This document shows positions 7,254 through 15,480 of a DNA stretch of 36,800 nt, in pieces. Both the position numbers and the translations under genes were made by a program. The notes under the pieces are model-generated. The model did no database searches and was not told the DNA's origin. It worked only from the letters and a program-made list of their open reading frames with translations. How positions within the stretch are numbered: position 1 is the stretch's first letter; each line of letters opens with the position of its first letter. This stretch comes from Pseudomonadota bacterium (GTDB taxonomy: Bacteria; Pseudomonadota; Alphaproteobacteria; Rhizobiales; Rhizobiaceae), in the NCBI GenBank assembly GCA_023419535.1, contig JAEZXX010000086.1, positions 1 through 36,800 on the forward strand. The letters are read 5' to 3'.

Positions 7254-9011
7254 TCAGTAGGAAACGAGCAGAGAGCGGCCCTGTTCGCCGAAATTGGGGC
7301 GCACGCCGAGGAAGGTTGCGGCGCGGCGCACGATCGCCGCCGTCACCGGCGCGACATTCCAGCCCGCGGTCGCGAAGGGCTGGCCCTCGGCGCGCTGGGG
7401 CTCGTCGAGGGTGACGAGGACGATGTAGCGCGGGTTCGTCATCGGGAAGGCGCCGAGATAGGCGTTGAAGCGCTTGCCGCTCTGGTAGCGCCCGTTCACG
7501 ACCTTCTCGGCCGTGCCGGTCTTGCCGCCGACGTCGTAGCCCGCGACGTTCGCCGAGCGGCCCGACCCCGTCTTGCCGTTCAGGTCGAAGAGGTAGCGCA
7601 TCTGGCTGGAGGTCGATTCCGAGATGACCGGCACCTTCATCGCGTTCGCCTCGTCCTGCGAGCGCGGCAGGAAGGTCGGCGGGATGTAGTAGCCGCCGTT
7701 CATGAGGGCCGCCGCCGCGACCGCCGTCTGGAGCGGGGTGGTCGAGACGCCATGGCCGAAGGAGATCGTCACCGAATTGATCTTGCGCCACTCGCGCGGC
7801 TGGGTCGGCAGCGCCGTCTCGGGGATTTCCGTCTGGACGCGCGACAGGAGGCCGAGCCGGGTCAGGAACTCCTTGTGCGCCTCTACGCCGACGAGATCGG
7901 CCATGCGGCCGGTGCCGATGTTGGAGGAGTAGGTGAAGACCTCGGGCAGCGTCAGGACGCGGTTCTGTCCGCGATAGTCGGAGATGGTGAAGCCGCCGAT
8001 GCGGATGGAGCCCCGCGCGTCGAAGGTGCTCGACATGGTCGCGACGCCGGCGTCCAGCGCCATCGCCGTCGTGAAGGCCTTGAAGGTCGAGCCCATCTCG
8101 AAGGTGCCCGCCGACATGCGGTTCAGGTTTTCCTTCTTCAGCGCGTCGACCGGGTTGTTCGGGTCATAGTCGGGCAGCGAGGCCATGGCGATGACCTCGC
8201 CCGTCTGGACGTCGAGGATGACGCCGCCGGCCGCGATCGCCTTGTAGCGCTCCATGGCCGCGACGCGCTCGTCGCGCAGGATGTGCTGGACGCGCAGGTC
8301 GATCGAGAGCGCCACCGGCGCGAGGTCGGATCCCGTCGCCAGCCCCGCCGCCTGGATGGCGCGGTAGCCCGAATCGTCGACATACTTCTCCATGCCGGCG
8401 ATGCCCTGGTTGTCGACATTGACGTGGCCGACGACGTGGGACGCGGTGTTGCCGCCCGGGTAGAAGCGCCGCTTCTCGGTGCGGAAGCCGATGCCGGGAA
8501 TGCCGAGCGAATGAATCTGCTGCATCTGGCGCGGCGAGATCTCGCGGCGCAGCCAGGCGAAGCCCGCGTCGCTCGACAGGCGGGTGTGGACCAGCTTGGC
8601 GTCGAGGTCCGGCAGGACCGACAGGAGGAGTTCGGTCGCCTCGTCGGCGTCGACCACGCGGCGCGGCTCGGCGAAGAGCGAGGCCGAGCGGATGTCCGTC
8701 GCCAGCACCTCGCCGTTGCGGTCGACGAGATCGGGCCGCGAGGCGGGTCCCTGTGCGAGCCCGCGATAGCCCGGCTCGGAATCGGGATGCGCGCCCCATA
8801 CGGCGAGGCGCCCGCCGATGACCGCGTAGACGACGACGAAAAGGCCGATGGCCAGCGTGAAGCGGGGCCGGTCGCGCAGCGGCTCGAGACGCGCGCGGCG
8901 GCGCAGGGCGGAGCCCTTGGCCGGCATGGGCGCGGGCTGGGGCATCAAGGCCGAGCGAAACCGCGTGAACAGAGGGCGGGCGGCCGACAGGAGGGCGGCG
9001 GGAGCGATCAT
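7254..9011 (-). CDS. ftsI: FtsI (PBP3), septal peptidoglycan transpeptidase
   Basis: The 585-residue class B penicillin-binding protein crosslinks septal peptidoglycan with FtsW. A basic cytoplasmic N-terminus leads to one membrane anchor (about residues 51-71). The pedestal domain begins near RPDLVDRNGEVLATD (92-106). Active-site motifs are complete: SxxK as S308-TF-K311, SxN at S362-N364 and KTG at K497-G499. ATG 9011 overlaps the ftsL stop by 4 nt, which fixes the start; an internal ATG (MPQPAP) is less likely. The protein sits between ftsL and murE, the standard dcw position. Confidence 0.96.
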   Translation of the reverse strand: MIAPAALLSAARPLFTRFRSALMPQPAPMPAKGSALRRRARLEPLRDRPRFTLAIGLFVVVYAVIGGRLAVWGAHPDSEPGYRGLAQGPASRPDLVDRNGEVLATDIRSASLFAEPRRVVDADEATELLLSVLPDLDAKLVHTRLSSDAGFAWLRREISPRQMQQIHSLGIPGIGFRTEKRRFYPGGNTASHVVGHVNVDNQGIAGMEKYVDDSGYRAIQAAGLATGSDLAPVALSIDLRVQHILRDERVAAMERYKAIAAGGVILDVQTGEVIAMASLPDYDPNNPVDALKKENLNRMSAGTFEMGSTFKAFTTAMALDAGVATMSSTFDARGSIRIGGFTISDYRGQNRVLTLPEVFTYSSNIGTGRMADLVGVEAHKEFLTRLGLLSRVQTEIPETALPTQPREWRKINSVTISFGHGVSTTPLQTAVAAAALMNGGYYIPPTFLPRSQDEANAMKVPVISESTSSQMRYLFDLNGKTGSGRSANVAGYDVGGKTGTAEKVVNGRYQSGKRFNAYLGAFPMTNPRYIVLVTLDEPQRAEGQPFATAGWNVAPVTAAIVRRAATFLGVRPNFGEQGRSLLVSY

Positions 9012-9367
9012 CGCACGACACCTGGAAGCTGGGCCGCGGCGAATCCGCCCATTTCGCCGAGCGGTACGGGCTCGAGCCGCACCGGCTCGGCCGGCAGCTC
9101 GTCCGGCCCGACGATCTGCGTCGGCTCGAAGGGCTTGAGCGCCAGCTCGTCCTCGAATGCGGTGGCGAGGCGCTGCAGGCGGTAGGGCTGATTCAGCAGG
9201 CTCCAGTCGGCTTCCAGGAGCGAGATCGTGTCGCGCTCGTGCGCGATCTGCCGCTCCACGGCCTGGAGCTGCGCCTCGACGATCTCGGCCTCGTGCTTGA
9301 CGCTGAAGGTCCAGGCCGTCGCACAGAGCATCAGGGCGACCAGGACGATATCGACCGTCTTCAGCAT
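9008..9367 (-). CDS. ftsL: FtsL, divisome bitopic membrane protein
   Basis: The 119-residue protein has a hydrophobic segment right at the N-terminus (about residues 4-22, IVLVALMLCATAWTF), then a predicted coiled coil (EAEIVEAQLQAVERQIAHER, about 26-45) and the FtsL-type phrase WSLLNQPYRLQRLA. FtsL forms the FtsQLB complex that activates FtsWI; FtsL sequences are poorly conserved, so position between rsmH and ftsI carries much of the assignment. A Pro/Glu-rich C-terminal tail follows. ATG 9367 overlaps the rsmH stop by one base (TGATG). Confidence 0.9.
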   Translation of the reverse strand: MLKTVDIVLVALMLCATAWTFSVKHEAEIVEAQLQAVERQIAHERDTISLLEADWSLLNQPYRLQRLATAFEDELALKPFEPTQIVGPDELPAEPVRLEPVPLGEMGGFAAAQLPGVVR

Positions 9368-10413
9368 CAGCGTTCCACTCCGGGCCGCGGCAGGACGGCA
9401 AGGCGGGGAAGGCCGATCAGGCTCTCCGCATCCTCAGGGTCATGCGCCGGTGCGGGCGTTCGGACCGCCGACCGCAGCTTCGCCGAGCGAGCGCGGGGAT
9501 TGGCGGAGGCTTCCGTTTCGCTTGCCGTCACGGCCTTGTTTCGTGCCGAGAAGCTTGCCGGAGCATGCTGAACATCCGGTAAATGCCGGGACCCTCCGGG
9601 GGCCGCTGACCGCTCGCGCACGAAATTCTTGACGATCCGGTCCTCGAGCGAATGGAAGGTGACGACGACGAGCCGCCCGCCGGGTTTGAGGACCCGTTCG
9701 GCCGCCAGAAGCGCCCGCGCCAGTTCGCCCAGCTCGTCGTTCACGTAGATGCGCAGCGCCTGGAAGGTGCGCGTCGCGGGATCGATCCTGTCGCCGGGCT
9801 TGCGGCCGATCACCTTGCCGACCAGCGAGGCGAGGTCGAGCGTCGTCTCGAAGGGCCGCTCCTCGCGCCGCTTCTCGATCGCACGCGCGATGCGGCCCGC
9901 CTGGCGCTCTTCGCCCAGGAAGTTCAGGATCCGCGCCAGATCCCCCGCCTTCAGCGTGTTGACGACGTCGGCCGCCGTCGGCCCCTCGCGCCCCATGCGC
10001 ATGTCGAGCGGCCCGTCCTTCTGGAAGGAGAAGCCGCGCGCGGCCTCGTCGATCTGCATGGAGGAGACGCCGATGTCGAGGACGATGCCGTCGACCGATC
10101 CGCCCGCCTGCGCCTCGACGATCTCGGCGAGGTCGCCGAAGGTCGAGCGCACGAGCGTCAGCCGGCCCTCGCTCGCCTCGACGATGGGGGCCGCAGCCGC
10201 GATCGCCGTCGGGTCCCGGTCGATGCCGATCACCCGCGCGCCGGCCTTCAGGATCGCGCTGGAATAGCCGCCCGCCCCGAAGGTGCCGTCGACGATCGTC
10301 TGGCCCGGGCCCGGCGCGAGAGCATCCATGACTTCGGGCAGGAGCACCGGAATGTGGCGAGCGGGTCCGCCACCGACCGGGGCGCCGCCGCCCCTGTCGT
10401 CGCCCGCCATCAT
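9367..10413 (-). CDS. rsmH: 16S rRNA (cytosine1402-N4)-methyltransferase RsmH (MraW)
   Basis: The 348-residue SAM-dependent enzyme methylates C1402 in the 16S rRNA P-site. It shows RHIPVLLPEVMDAL (19-32), the SAM motif VDGTFGAGGYS (41-51), GIDRDP, LDIGVSSMQID, GPLDMRM, and the C-terminal VVTFHSLEDRIVKNF with ALRIYVNDEL. The first ATG (10413) overlaps the mraZ stop (ATGA); a second ATG follows at once. The frame stays open far upstream in the mraZ region, but only this start fits the family. The glycine-rich first 17 residues and the last roughly 60 residues, rich in Ala, Arg and Pro, are poorly conserved. Confidence 0.96.
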   Translation of the reverse strand: MMAGDDRGGGAPVGGGPARHIPVLLPEVMDALAPGPGQTIVDGTFGAGGYSSAILKAGARVIGIDRDPTAIAAAAPIVEASEGRLTLVRSTFGDLAEIVEAQAGGSVDGIVLDIGVSSMQIDEAARGFSFQKDGPLDMRMGREGPTAADVVNTLKAGDLARILNFLGEERQAGRIARAIEKRREERPFETTLDLASLVGKVIGRKPGDRIDPATRTFQALRIYVNDELGELARALLAAERVLKPGGRLVVVTFHSLEDRIVKNFVRERSAAPGGSRHLPDVQHAPASFSARNKAVTASETEASANPRARSAKLRSAVRTPAPAHDPEDAESLIGLPRLAVLPRPGVER

Positions 10414-10871
10414 TCCGGTGTTCCCCGCCGAGGGGAGCCGCCCGCCCGCAGGGCGAGAAGGCGCGAGCGCGCCTCCGCCCGATGCGCCTCGAATTGCGAG
10501 GGCTCCCAAAGCTGGAAGAAGTCGTTGCGCCCGACGAACACCACCTTGTCGGTGATGCCGGTGTGGGTGCGGATGAAGTCCGTGACCGAGATGCGCCCCT
10601 CCCCGTCGAACTTGAGGAAGGCCCCGTCCCCGTAGGCGAAGAGCGACATGTCGGCGAAGGTCTCCCCGAAGGGGTCCTCGTGCGCCATCCGGCTCTCGTA
10701 GCGCTCCAGAAGATCCATGCCGCCGACGTCGATCGCCGGATGGCCGATCGACTGCAGCGCGTAGAGCTCCTTGAAGCCGCGTTGGGCGAGCACCTGACGG
10801 AAGGTCGCGGGAACGGAGACGCGCCCCTTGGCGTCGATGGAGTTGATGGCGCTGGACAGAAAGCGATCCAT
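10410..10871 (-). CDS. mraZ: MraZ, transcriptional regulator of the dcw cluster
   Basis: The 153-residue protein carries two AbrB-like MraZ half-domains: the first near SSAINSIDAKGRVSVPATFR (6-25), the second near KFDGEGRISVTDF, each with the DxxGR signature. MraZ proteins form ring oligomers that bind TGGG direct repeats in front of their own operon, and they can also act outside transcription. ATG 10871 is preceded by GGAGGGG at a good distance, so I prefer it to an upstream in-frame start at 10925. It is the first gene of the nine-gene operon; a matching repeat array lies 179-219 nt upstream. Confidence 0.95.
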   Translation of the reverse strand: MDRFLSSAINSIDAKGRVSVPATFRQVLAQRGFKELYALQSIGHPAIDVGGMDLLERYESRMAHEDPFGETFADMSLFAYGDGAFLKFDGEGRISVTDFIRTHTGITDKVVFVGRNDFFQLWEPSQFEAHRAEARSRLLALRAGGSPRRGTPE

Positions 10872-11049
10872 CACTGGACCCCTCCGAACGACCGATATGC
10901 CGATACGGCATCGCGCAAACCCCAACTCTCCCGGCCGAACGCCAGCGATCGCGCAGGGACCCGGAAGGGTCTCCCACGGTCCGCCCGGGGGCGGTCTGGA
11001 TATCGCTGCGCTGCTTCTCGGGGGCGGACCCGTACGGCCCGCCTGTCCT

Positions 11050-11090
11050 TGGGACGAGGGCTAACATGGGCCTATATGGGGGTCAATGGG
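11050..11090. promoter_or_regulatory. Candidate MraZ operator and dcw promoter
   Basis: TGGG occurs at 11067, 11077 and 11087, exactly 10 bp apart, with another at 11050. Three TGGGN repeats with 5-nt spacers is the published layout of E. coli MraZ boxes. On the minus strand TTGACC (11086-11081) could be a -35 element inside the array, with only a weak -10 (TAGCCC) 17 nt on. Overlap of operator and promoter would fit autorepression. The repeat pattern is seen directly; binding is inferred. Confidence 0.65.
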
Positions 11091-11295
11091 AACGCACCCC
11101 ACAGACGGCGTCGCCGGCCGCGTCGGGAGCCGGCCACGCAATCCGGAATCTCTAGCGATTACCGTATCTTATCTGCCCCCCTTGCCTTTGTGTAGAAGTA
11201 CGTCGGACCGCGCGAGACGGCGGGCGGAAACGCAGCAAAAACAGTGCCATCGCGCCGGCCGAAGAGAGGCGGTGGGACGTCGTCCCAGCACCTGT
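11091..11295. other. Non-coding stretch between mraZ operator and rnpB end
   Basis: No reading frame here has family features, a believable ribosome binding site or normal codon use. The part around 11150-11195 is slightly AT-richer than its surroundings and could hold another dcw promoter, but I cannot define one. Confidence 0.4.
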
Positions 11296-11320
11296 AAAAA
11301 AAGGCTGAATTTTTTCGAGA
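11296..11320 (-). terminator. Possible rnpB terminator
   Basis: On the minus strand, just past the 3' end of rnpB, a run of six A residues, a short TTCAGCC loop and a run of seven T residues can pair weakly. An outer repeat, CGTCCCA (11281-11287) with TGGGACG (11322-11328), encloses it. The U-tract position is right for transcription end, but the stem is AT-rich. Confidence 0.45.
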
Positions 11321-11333
11321 ATGGGACGAAGAG

Positions 11334-11757
11334 GTGTCAGCCGGCCTGTAAGCCGGGTTCTGTCCGACGACCCGAAGGCCGTCGTGGCGACCATTCCTCT
11401 GGGACGCGCCTTGCGACGCGCCTCGAGCAACCCACCCGAACGACGCACCCGGAGAAGGCTGGCGGTCTCCCGCCGTGTCGTTCCTATTCGGTCTTGCTCC
11501 CGGTGGGGTTTGCCGTGCCGCTCCCGTTGCCGGTCGCGCGGTGGGCTCTTACCCCACCGTTTCACCCTGACCCGCGAGCGGCACCGGTGCGCAGCGAGGC
11601 GCGAGGCGGACCCGCGGGCGGTCTGTTCTCTGTGGCACTGTCCCTGGGGTCGCCCCCGCCGGGCGTTACCCGGCACCGTCTCTCCGTGGAGCCCGGACTT
11701 TCCTCCCCCGCCGCCTTTCGGCGTATGGCGGGGGCGGTCACCCGGCCGGCTGACGGG
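11334..11757 (-). ncRNA. rnpB: RNase P RNA (class A)
   Basis: Read on the minus strand, this is the catalytic RNA that trims tRNA 5' leaders. The ends pair as helix P1: GTCAGCCGGCC (11754-11744) with GGCCGGCTGAC (11346-11336). Conserved cores are GGAGGAAAGTCCGGGCTCC (11706-11688), the segment AGGGACAGTGCCACAGAG near 11657-11640, and GACAGAACCCGGCTTACAG near the 3' end (11365-11347). The length between P1 ends, 419 nt, is normal for an alphaproteobacterial A-type RNA. Exact ends are estimated from P1. Open frames across this region are by-products of its GC content. Confidence 0.95.
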
Positions 11758-11762
11758 GCGGA

Positions 11763-11791
11763 CCTTTCGGCGCGGGCACGGCCGATGTCAA
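11763..11791 (-). promoter_or_regulatory. Candidate rnpB promoter
   Basis: TTGACA (11791-11786, minus strand) is a perfect -35 hexamer, placed so that transcription would begin near 11755, the first base of helix P1. The -10 position (GAAAGG) is poor, as is common in GC-rich alphaproteobacteria. Confidence 0.5.
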
Positions 11792-11827
11792 GCGACGACG
11801 GAAGCGGGTGCCGCCGCCGGACGCTAC

Positions 11828-11865
11828 CGGATCGTCCTGCGCTCGGGCGAGCGCCGGACGATCCG
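11828..11865 (-). terminator. Strong hairpin after the SLT transglycosylase gene
   Basis: GGATCGTCC (11829-11837) pairs perfectly with GGACGATCC (11856-11864), extended by one outer pair, and an inner GCGCTCG/CGAGCGC stem stacks on it. It begins 7 nt after the stop codon of the minus-strand gene at 11872. No U-tract follows. It probably separates that gene from rnpB. Confidence 0.55.
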
Positions 11866-11871
11866 ATGCCG

Positions 11872-12390
11872 TCAGAAGCTCGCCATGTGAACCTTGACCC
11901 GCTCGCAATAGCGGCGCGAGACGGGGTTCGAGCGGGTGGCGTAATGGCCGGCGTTGTACTTCAGGATCGTCCCGCAGGTCGTTCCGCCGCCCCGCGCCTT
12001 GGCTCCCGCCAGATACTTCAGGCCGTAACGCAAATTCGTCGCCGGATCGTAGAGGTCGCGCGTCGATCCCCGAAAGCCCATGTCGCGGGCGGTCGCCGGC
12101 TTGATCTGCATGAGCCCGACCTCGCCGGCGCGACCGGTGACGTTCGGACGATAGCTGGATTCGATGAAGACGACGGCATGGGCCAGAGCGATCGGAACGC
12201 CGGCCCGCTCGGCCTCGCGGGCGATGAGATCGGCGAAGGGCTGGTCGTCGAACGGAGTCGGCTCGGCGGCCTGGAGATCGGCCTTCTCCGTTCCGTCGGT
12301 CGGAGCGGCGGACGCGTTCGATGCGAAAATGGGCGACAGAAGGGCGAGCGAAATCGACGCGGCGAAGGCCACGGCAGGCAGTCTATTCAT
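11872..12390 (-). CDS. Exported lytic transglycosylase, SLT domain
   Basis: The 172-residue protein has a signal peptide (about residues 1-29, ending ASNASAA) and one SLT (transglycosylase family 1) domain. Catalytic Glu is E77 in VVFIESSYRPN, followed by the family signature GEVGLMQIKPATARDMG and the C-terminal ILKYNAGHYATR. Such enzymes cut the MurNAc-GlcNAc bond to a 1,6-anhydro product in the periplasm. ATG 12390 has GAGGAC about 7 nt upstream. A Ser/Ala/Thr-rich linker lies between signal peptide and catalytic domain. It is a short, single-domain form; no binding module is seen. The region upstream, 12391-12582, shows no gene. Confidence 0.92.
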   Translation of the reverse strand: MNRLPAVAFAASISLALLSPIFASNASAAPTDGTEKADLQAAEPTPFDDQPFADLIAREAERAGVPIALAHAVVFIESSYRPNVTGRAGEVGLMQIKPATARDMGFRGSTRDLYDPATNLRYGLKYLAGAKARGGGTTCGTILKYNAGHYATRSNPVSRRYCERVKVHMASF

Positions 12391-12582
12391 TTCAGTCCTC
12401 AGACGAAGGCGTCCGCCTCTCCCCCTTGAGGCGAGGCGCCCGATGATCCTTGGTCCCCTCGATGGCGACCTGCGACGGGGTGCGTTGTGCAGCGCAACCG
12501 GCGCCGGAATGTGACGGATCGATCACGCAACATTACAGCGCGTTACATTTCGCGTTGGAACCCGCTGCCTGCCAGCCCGGTT

Positions 12583-13347
12583 TCAGCCCGTTTGCCCCAG
12601 ATCACGGATGGCCGCGAGAAGCGCCCGGAGAGCGGAACGGGTGGACGGATCCGCAATCCCGTCGACCCGGCTTCGGCGGTGGTGGCGCTGGAAGGCGGCC
12701 ACCACCAGACGCGTGGCCTCGTCGTACTCTCCGCCGCGGGGAACCTTGTAGCCGATGGCCGACAGTTCGCTCTGGAGGACGCGAACCGCGGGGCCGCTCT
12801 GGCCGGGGCTGAGGCCGTCCTGCGACGTGGCGGACGCGACGGGAACGCAGAGCCCGATACCGGCGCGAAAAAGTTGATCCCACGGAAAGAGTTCGCCGGG
12901 GTCTTCCTTGCGCGCCGGCGCGGTATCGGAATGGGCGAGGACGAGTTGCGGGGCGATCGACAGGCGGTCGACACAATCGCGGCACAATTCGATCACCGCG
13001 GCGATCTGCCGGTCGGGGAACGGGCGATAGCCGTGGGCATGGCCTGGATTGACGATCTCGACGCCCAAGGACCGCGAGTTGACGTCGGCCCGCCCGTGCC
13101 AGGACCCCTGCCCCGCGTGCCAGGCGCGCCGCGCCTCGGGCACGAGCTGGAACACGCGCCCGTCCTCCTCGACCAGATAGTGGCTGGAGACCTTGGATTC
13201 GGGATCGCGGAGCCGGGCGAGCGCGGCCTCGCCGCTGACCATGCCGGTATAGTGCAGGAGGAGGATGTCGGCTCGTTCCTGGCCGATGCGCTCGTCGTGA
13301 TTGGGCGACGGCGCGATCTCGTCGACGTGCGGACTGTCCGGGACCAT
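12583..13347 (-). CDS. AmpD-like N-acetylmuramoyl-L-alanine amidase with peptidoglycan-binding domain
   Basis: The 254-residue zinc amidase cleaves the MurNAc-L-Ala bond. The Amidase_2 domain fills about residues 10-165, with the AmpD zinc ligands matched by H32 (LLHYTGM), H139 (LAHSD) and D149 (KEDPG), plus E97 and K147 at catalytic positions. A PG_binding_1 domain follows (about 175-245: GQSGPAVRVLQSEL, YDEATRLVVAAFQ). No signal peptide is visible, so a cytoplasmic wall-recycling role like AmpD is plausible, though the binding domain recalls periplasmic AmiD. ATG 13347 shares one base with the stop of the DnaJ gene upstream (TGATG), so the two are translationally coupled; TTG 13350 is an alternative. 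Confidence 0.93.
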   Translation of the reverse strand: MVPDSPHVDEIAPSPNHDERIGQERADILLLHYTGMVSGEAALARLRDPESKVSSHYLVEEDGRVFQLVPEARRAWHAGQGSWHGRADVNSRSLGVEIVNPGHAHGYRPFPDRQIAAVIELCRDCVDRLSIAPQLVLAHSDTAPARKEDPGELFPWDQLFRAGIGLCVPVASATSQDGLSPGQSGPAVRVLQSELSAIGYKVPRGGEYDEATRLVVAAFQRHHRRSRVDGIADPSTRSALRALLAAIRDLGQTG

Positions 13348-14063
13348 CAATGGGCTGGGACCCGCGAGACGCTGGCGAAGGCGGCATTGATCGCCTTCAT
13401 CCGCTCGGTGGCGATGGCCAGGAACTCTTCGGGCACGCCCCGGGCCAGCAGCCGGTCCGGATGGTTCTCGCGCACGAGCTTCAGATAGCTGCGCCGGATC
13501 GCCTCCGGCGGATCGTCGGGCTCGACGCCGAGGACGGCGTAGGCGTCCCGCGCCTCGCCTTTGACGTGCCGCGCCTCGATCTGGGCGAAGGCGGCGGGCG
13601 AAAGTTCGAAGATCTCGCCGATCCGCCGCAGGAAAACGAGTTCGCGCTCATGGACGTGCCCGTCGGCGCCCGCGATATGGAAGAGACCGTCCAGGACGTC
13701 GACGAGGATGCTCTGTTCCCCGTTCTCGGCATCGCACAGGCCCGCGATGCGGGCCGCGTAGGCCTCGAAGCCGGCCGTGTCCTGCGCGGCGAGATCGTAG
13801 AGGCGGAAGACGTTGCGAAGCTCTTCGGGCGGGATCGCGAAAATCCGGCGGAACGCGTCGATCTCGCGTTGGGACACGACCCCGTCGGCCTTGGCCATCT
13901 TGGCGGAGAGGGCGATCATCGCGACGGAGAAGGCCACGCGCCTGCGCGTCGCCGCGTCGCCCGCGCAATAGGACCGCACGCCCTCCACGATCGCGTCGAG
14001 AGTGGCCATGCCCCGAGCGGCCAAATCGCGCAGGAGCGCCCCGATCGTCGCCAGAACCGACAT
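13347..14063 (-). CDS. TerB-like plus J-domain protein (DjlA-type co-chaperone)
   Basis: The 238-residue protein has a TerB-like acidic helical domain (about 45-155, with AKADGVVSQREIDAF and GADGHVHERELVFL repeats) followed by a C-terminal J domain (about 174-236) carrying HPD at 201-203. J domains stimulate Hsp70 ATPase, so this is a DnaK partner. DjlA-type proteins usually have an N-terminal membrane segment; only a weak hydrophobic N-terminus (SVLATIGALL) is seen here. ATG 14063 is preferred; an in-frame GTG lies directly before it. Coupling to an amidase hints that its client may be envelope related, but that is inference. Confidence 0.9.
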   Translation of the reverse strand: MSVLATIGALLRDLAARGMATLDAIVEGVRSYCAGDAATRRRVAFSVAMIALSAKMAKADGVVSQREIDAFRRIFAIPPEELRNVFRLYDLAAQDTAGFEAYAARIAGLCDAENGEQSILVDVLDGLFHIAGADGHVHERELVFLRRIGEIFELSPAAFAQIEARHVKGEARDAYAVLGVEPDDPPEAIRRSYLKLVRENHPDRLLARGVPEEFLAIATERMKAINAAFASVSRVPAH

Positions 14064-14180
14064 CACGTTCCCACTCGGAGGGGCCTCTCCGGCGCTGCGG
14101 ACGAACGGCGCGATCGCCCTGTCCCCGCACGCCCGCCTCTGTCCTGCCGGCTCATGCCGGGCGGCCGATACCCTTAAATG

Positions 14181-14219
14181 GCGAGGGGTCCCGGCGCAAT
14201 CGACGCCGGAACCCCTCGC
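14181..14219 (-). terminator. Long GC hairpin after the small lipoprotein gene
   Basis: GCGAGGGGT (14181-14189) pairs with ACCCCTCGC (14211-14219), and CCGGCG (14191-14196) with CGCCGG (14204-14209), with a single mismatch between stems. It begins 24 nt past the stop of the minus-strand lipoprotein gene. The minus-strand tail (CATTTAAGG) has only three T residues. Confidence 0.6.
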
Positions 14220-14243
14220 TGACGGTTTCGGTCGACGACGCGA

Positions 14244-14441
14244 TCAGCCGCCAGCGGGCGGGGTCGATCCACCGGTCGCCGGAGCAGTGCCGCCGCCGGC
14301 CGGGGCCGCGGGCTCGGTCGCGGCGGGGGGCGTGTCGCCACCGGCCGGGGTCGTGGTGTTGGCCGAATCGTCGCCGCAGGCGGCGAGGGTCAGAAGGGCC
14401 GCCATGCCGACGGCGGTTGAAATCATTTTCATGTCACTCAT
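14244..14441 (-). CDS. Small Pro/Ala/Gly/Thr-rich lipoprotein
   Basis: The 65-residue product has a lipoprotein signal ending in lipobox LAAC (cysteine about residue 22), then a low-complexity tail of Pro, Ala, Gly and Thr (TTTPAGGDTPPA, APATGGSTPPAGG). No fold or function is recognisable; such tails look like disordered spacers in the periplasm. ATG 14441 is used; an in-frame ATG at 14432 gives a more typical signal (MKMISTAVGM). It is bounded downstream by a strong hairpin, supporting a real transcript, and lies divergent to the GH25 lysozyme gene. Between them, 14442-14619 should carry both promoters, but none is clear. Confidence 0.7.
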   Translation of the reverse strand: MSDMKMISTAVGMAALLTLAACGDDSANTTTPAGGDTPPAATEPAAPAGGGTAPATGGSTPPAGG

Positions 14442-14619
14442 CCCAAAGATGCGAGGTGCCGGGATAACGAGCGAGGGTCGATTCCGTTTCGTGCCGTTCC
14501 ATTTCCGGCGACTTCACCTCTCTCGCCGCGATCACGAGTTCGTCGTTGCGCCGCGGATGCAAGCTTGGGTTAAGCATTCGGGGCGAGGGTCCGGCGCACT
14601 TTTGTCGTATGCGAGACCG

Positions 14620-15480
14620 ATGCCGATGCGGATGCTGCCTTCGAGACGAGCCTCCGGGAATCCGGCCGCGCCGCAAAGAGGCTGGGCTGCCGCGCTCGCG
14701 CTCGGCCTCGCGGTCCTTTCCGGCTGCACCTCCGCCTCCATGGACATCCGCGATCTCGGCCTCACCGGCTCGACGCAGTCGCAGGCCTCCTTCTCGATGA
14801 CTCCCATCCGCGGGGATCGGCCGAGCGACTACGAGGTCCACGGCGTCGACGTCTCCAAGTACCAGGGCACCATCGACTGGAACGCCGCGCGCCAGGACGG
14901 CACCGCCTTCGCCTACATCAAGGCGACCGAGGGCGGCGACATGCTGGACGAGCGCTTCCACGAGAACTGGCGGAACGCGCGCGAGGCCGGCGTGCCGCGT
15001 GGCGCCTATCACTTCTACTACTGGTGCCGTCCGGGCATTGAGCAGGCGCGCTGGTTCATCGAGAACGTGCCGCGCGACCCCTACGCGCTTCCTCCGGTCC
15101 TCGACATCGAGTGGACGCCCTATTCGCCGACCTGCACGCGCGCCCCGCCGCGCGACGAGATCGTGCGCGAGACGACGATCTTCATGGACGCGCTGGAGCG
15201 CCATTACGGCGTGCGCCCGATCATCTACGCCCCCATCGACATCCATCGCGAGCGGCTCGTCGGCACTTTCCCGAGCCACCAGTTCTGGCTGCGCGGCGTG
15301 CGCGACCACCCGAAGAAGAACTATCCGACGCGCGACTTCACCTTCTGGCAGTACACCGAAAGCGCCACCGTGGCCGGCATCCGGGGGCCGGTGGACAAGA
15401 ACGCCTTTGCCGGGACGGCGCGCGACTGGCGGCGCTGGCTCGACGCCCACCGACCGGCGGTCCGCACGTCCCGGCGCTGA
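14620..15480 (+). CDS. GH25 lysozyme (muramidase), predicted lipoprotein
   Basis: The 286-residue protein has a lipoprotein signal with lipobox LSGC (C36) and a full glycoside hydrolase 25 domain (about 72-278). Catalytic-site signatures are HGVDVSKYQGTIDW (D77) and VLDIEW with the DxE pair D162/E164; AYIKATEGG, RGAYHFYYWC and FTFWQYTESATV are further family segments. GH25 enzymes hydrolyse the MurNAc-GlcNAc bond. The open frame extends upstream to 14002, but ATG 14620 is the start that yields a proper signal; ATGs at 14626 and 14632 are close alternatives. It joins the wall-hydrolase cluster around it. Confidence 0.92.
   Translation: MPMRMLPSRRASGNPAAPQRGWAAALALGLAVLSGCTSASMDIRDLGLTGSTQSQASFSMTPIRGDRPSDYEVHGVDVSKYQGTIDWNAARQDGTAFAYIKATEGGDMLDERFHENWRNAREAGVPRGAYHFYYWCRPGIEQARWFIENVPRDPYALPPVLDIEWTPYSPTCTRAPPRDEIVRETTIFMDALERHYGVRPIIYAPIDIHRERLVGTFPSHQFWLRGVRDHPKKNYPTRDFTFWQYTESATVAGIRGPVDKNAFAGTARDWRRWLDAHRPAVRTSRR

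Noticed and set aside
4177..7791. 1204-codon frame suggesting a large fusion with MurF
   Set aside because: Only the last 487 codons are MurF; the rest is off-frame murE and ftsI with low-complexity Arg/Gly/Pro residues.
7161..9185. 674-codon plus-strand frame
   Set aside because: Antisense to ftsI, which has a complete set of active-site motifs.
11152..11676. Open frames through the RNase P RNA region on both strands
   Set aside because: The region is explained by conserved rnpB helices and motifs.
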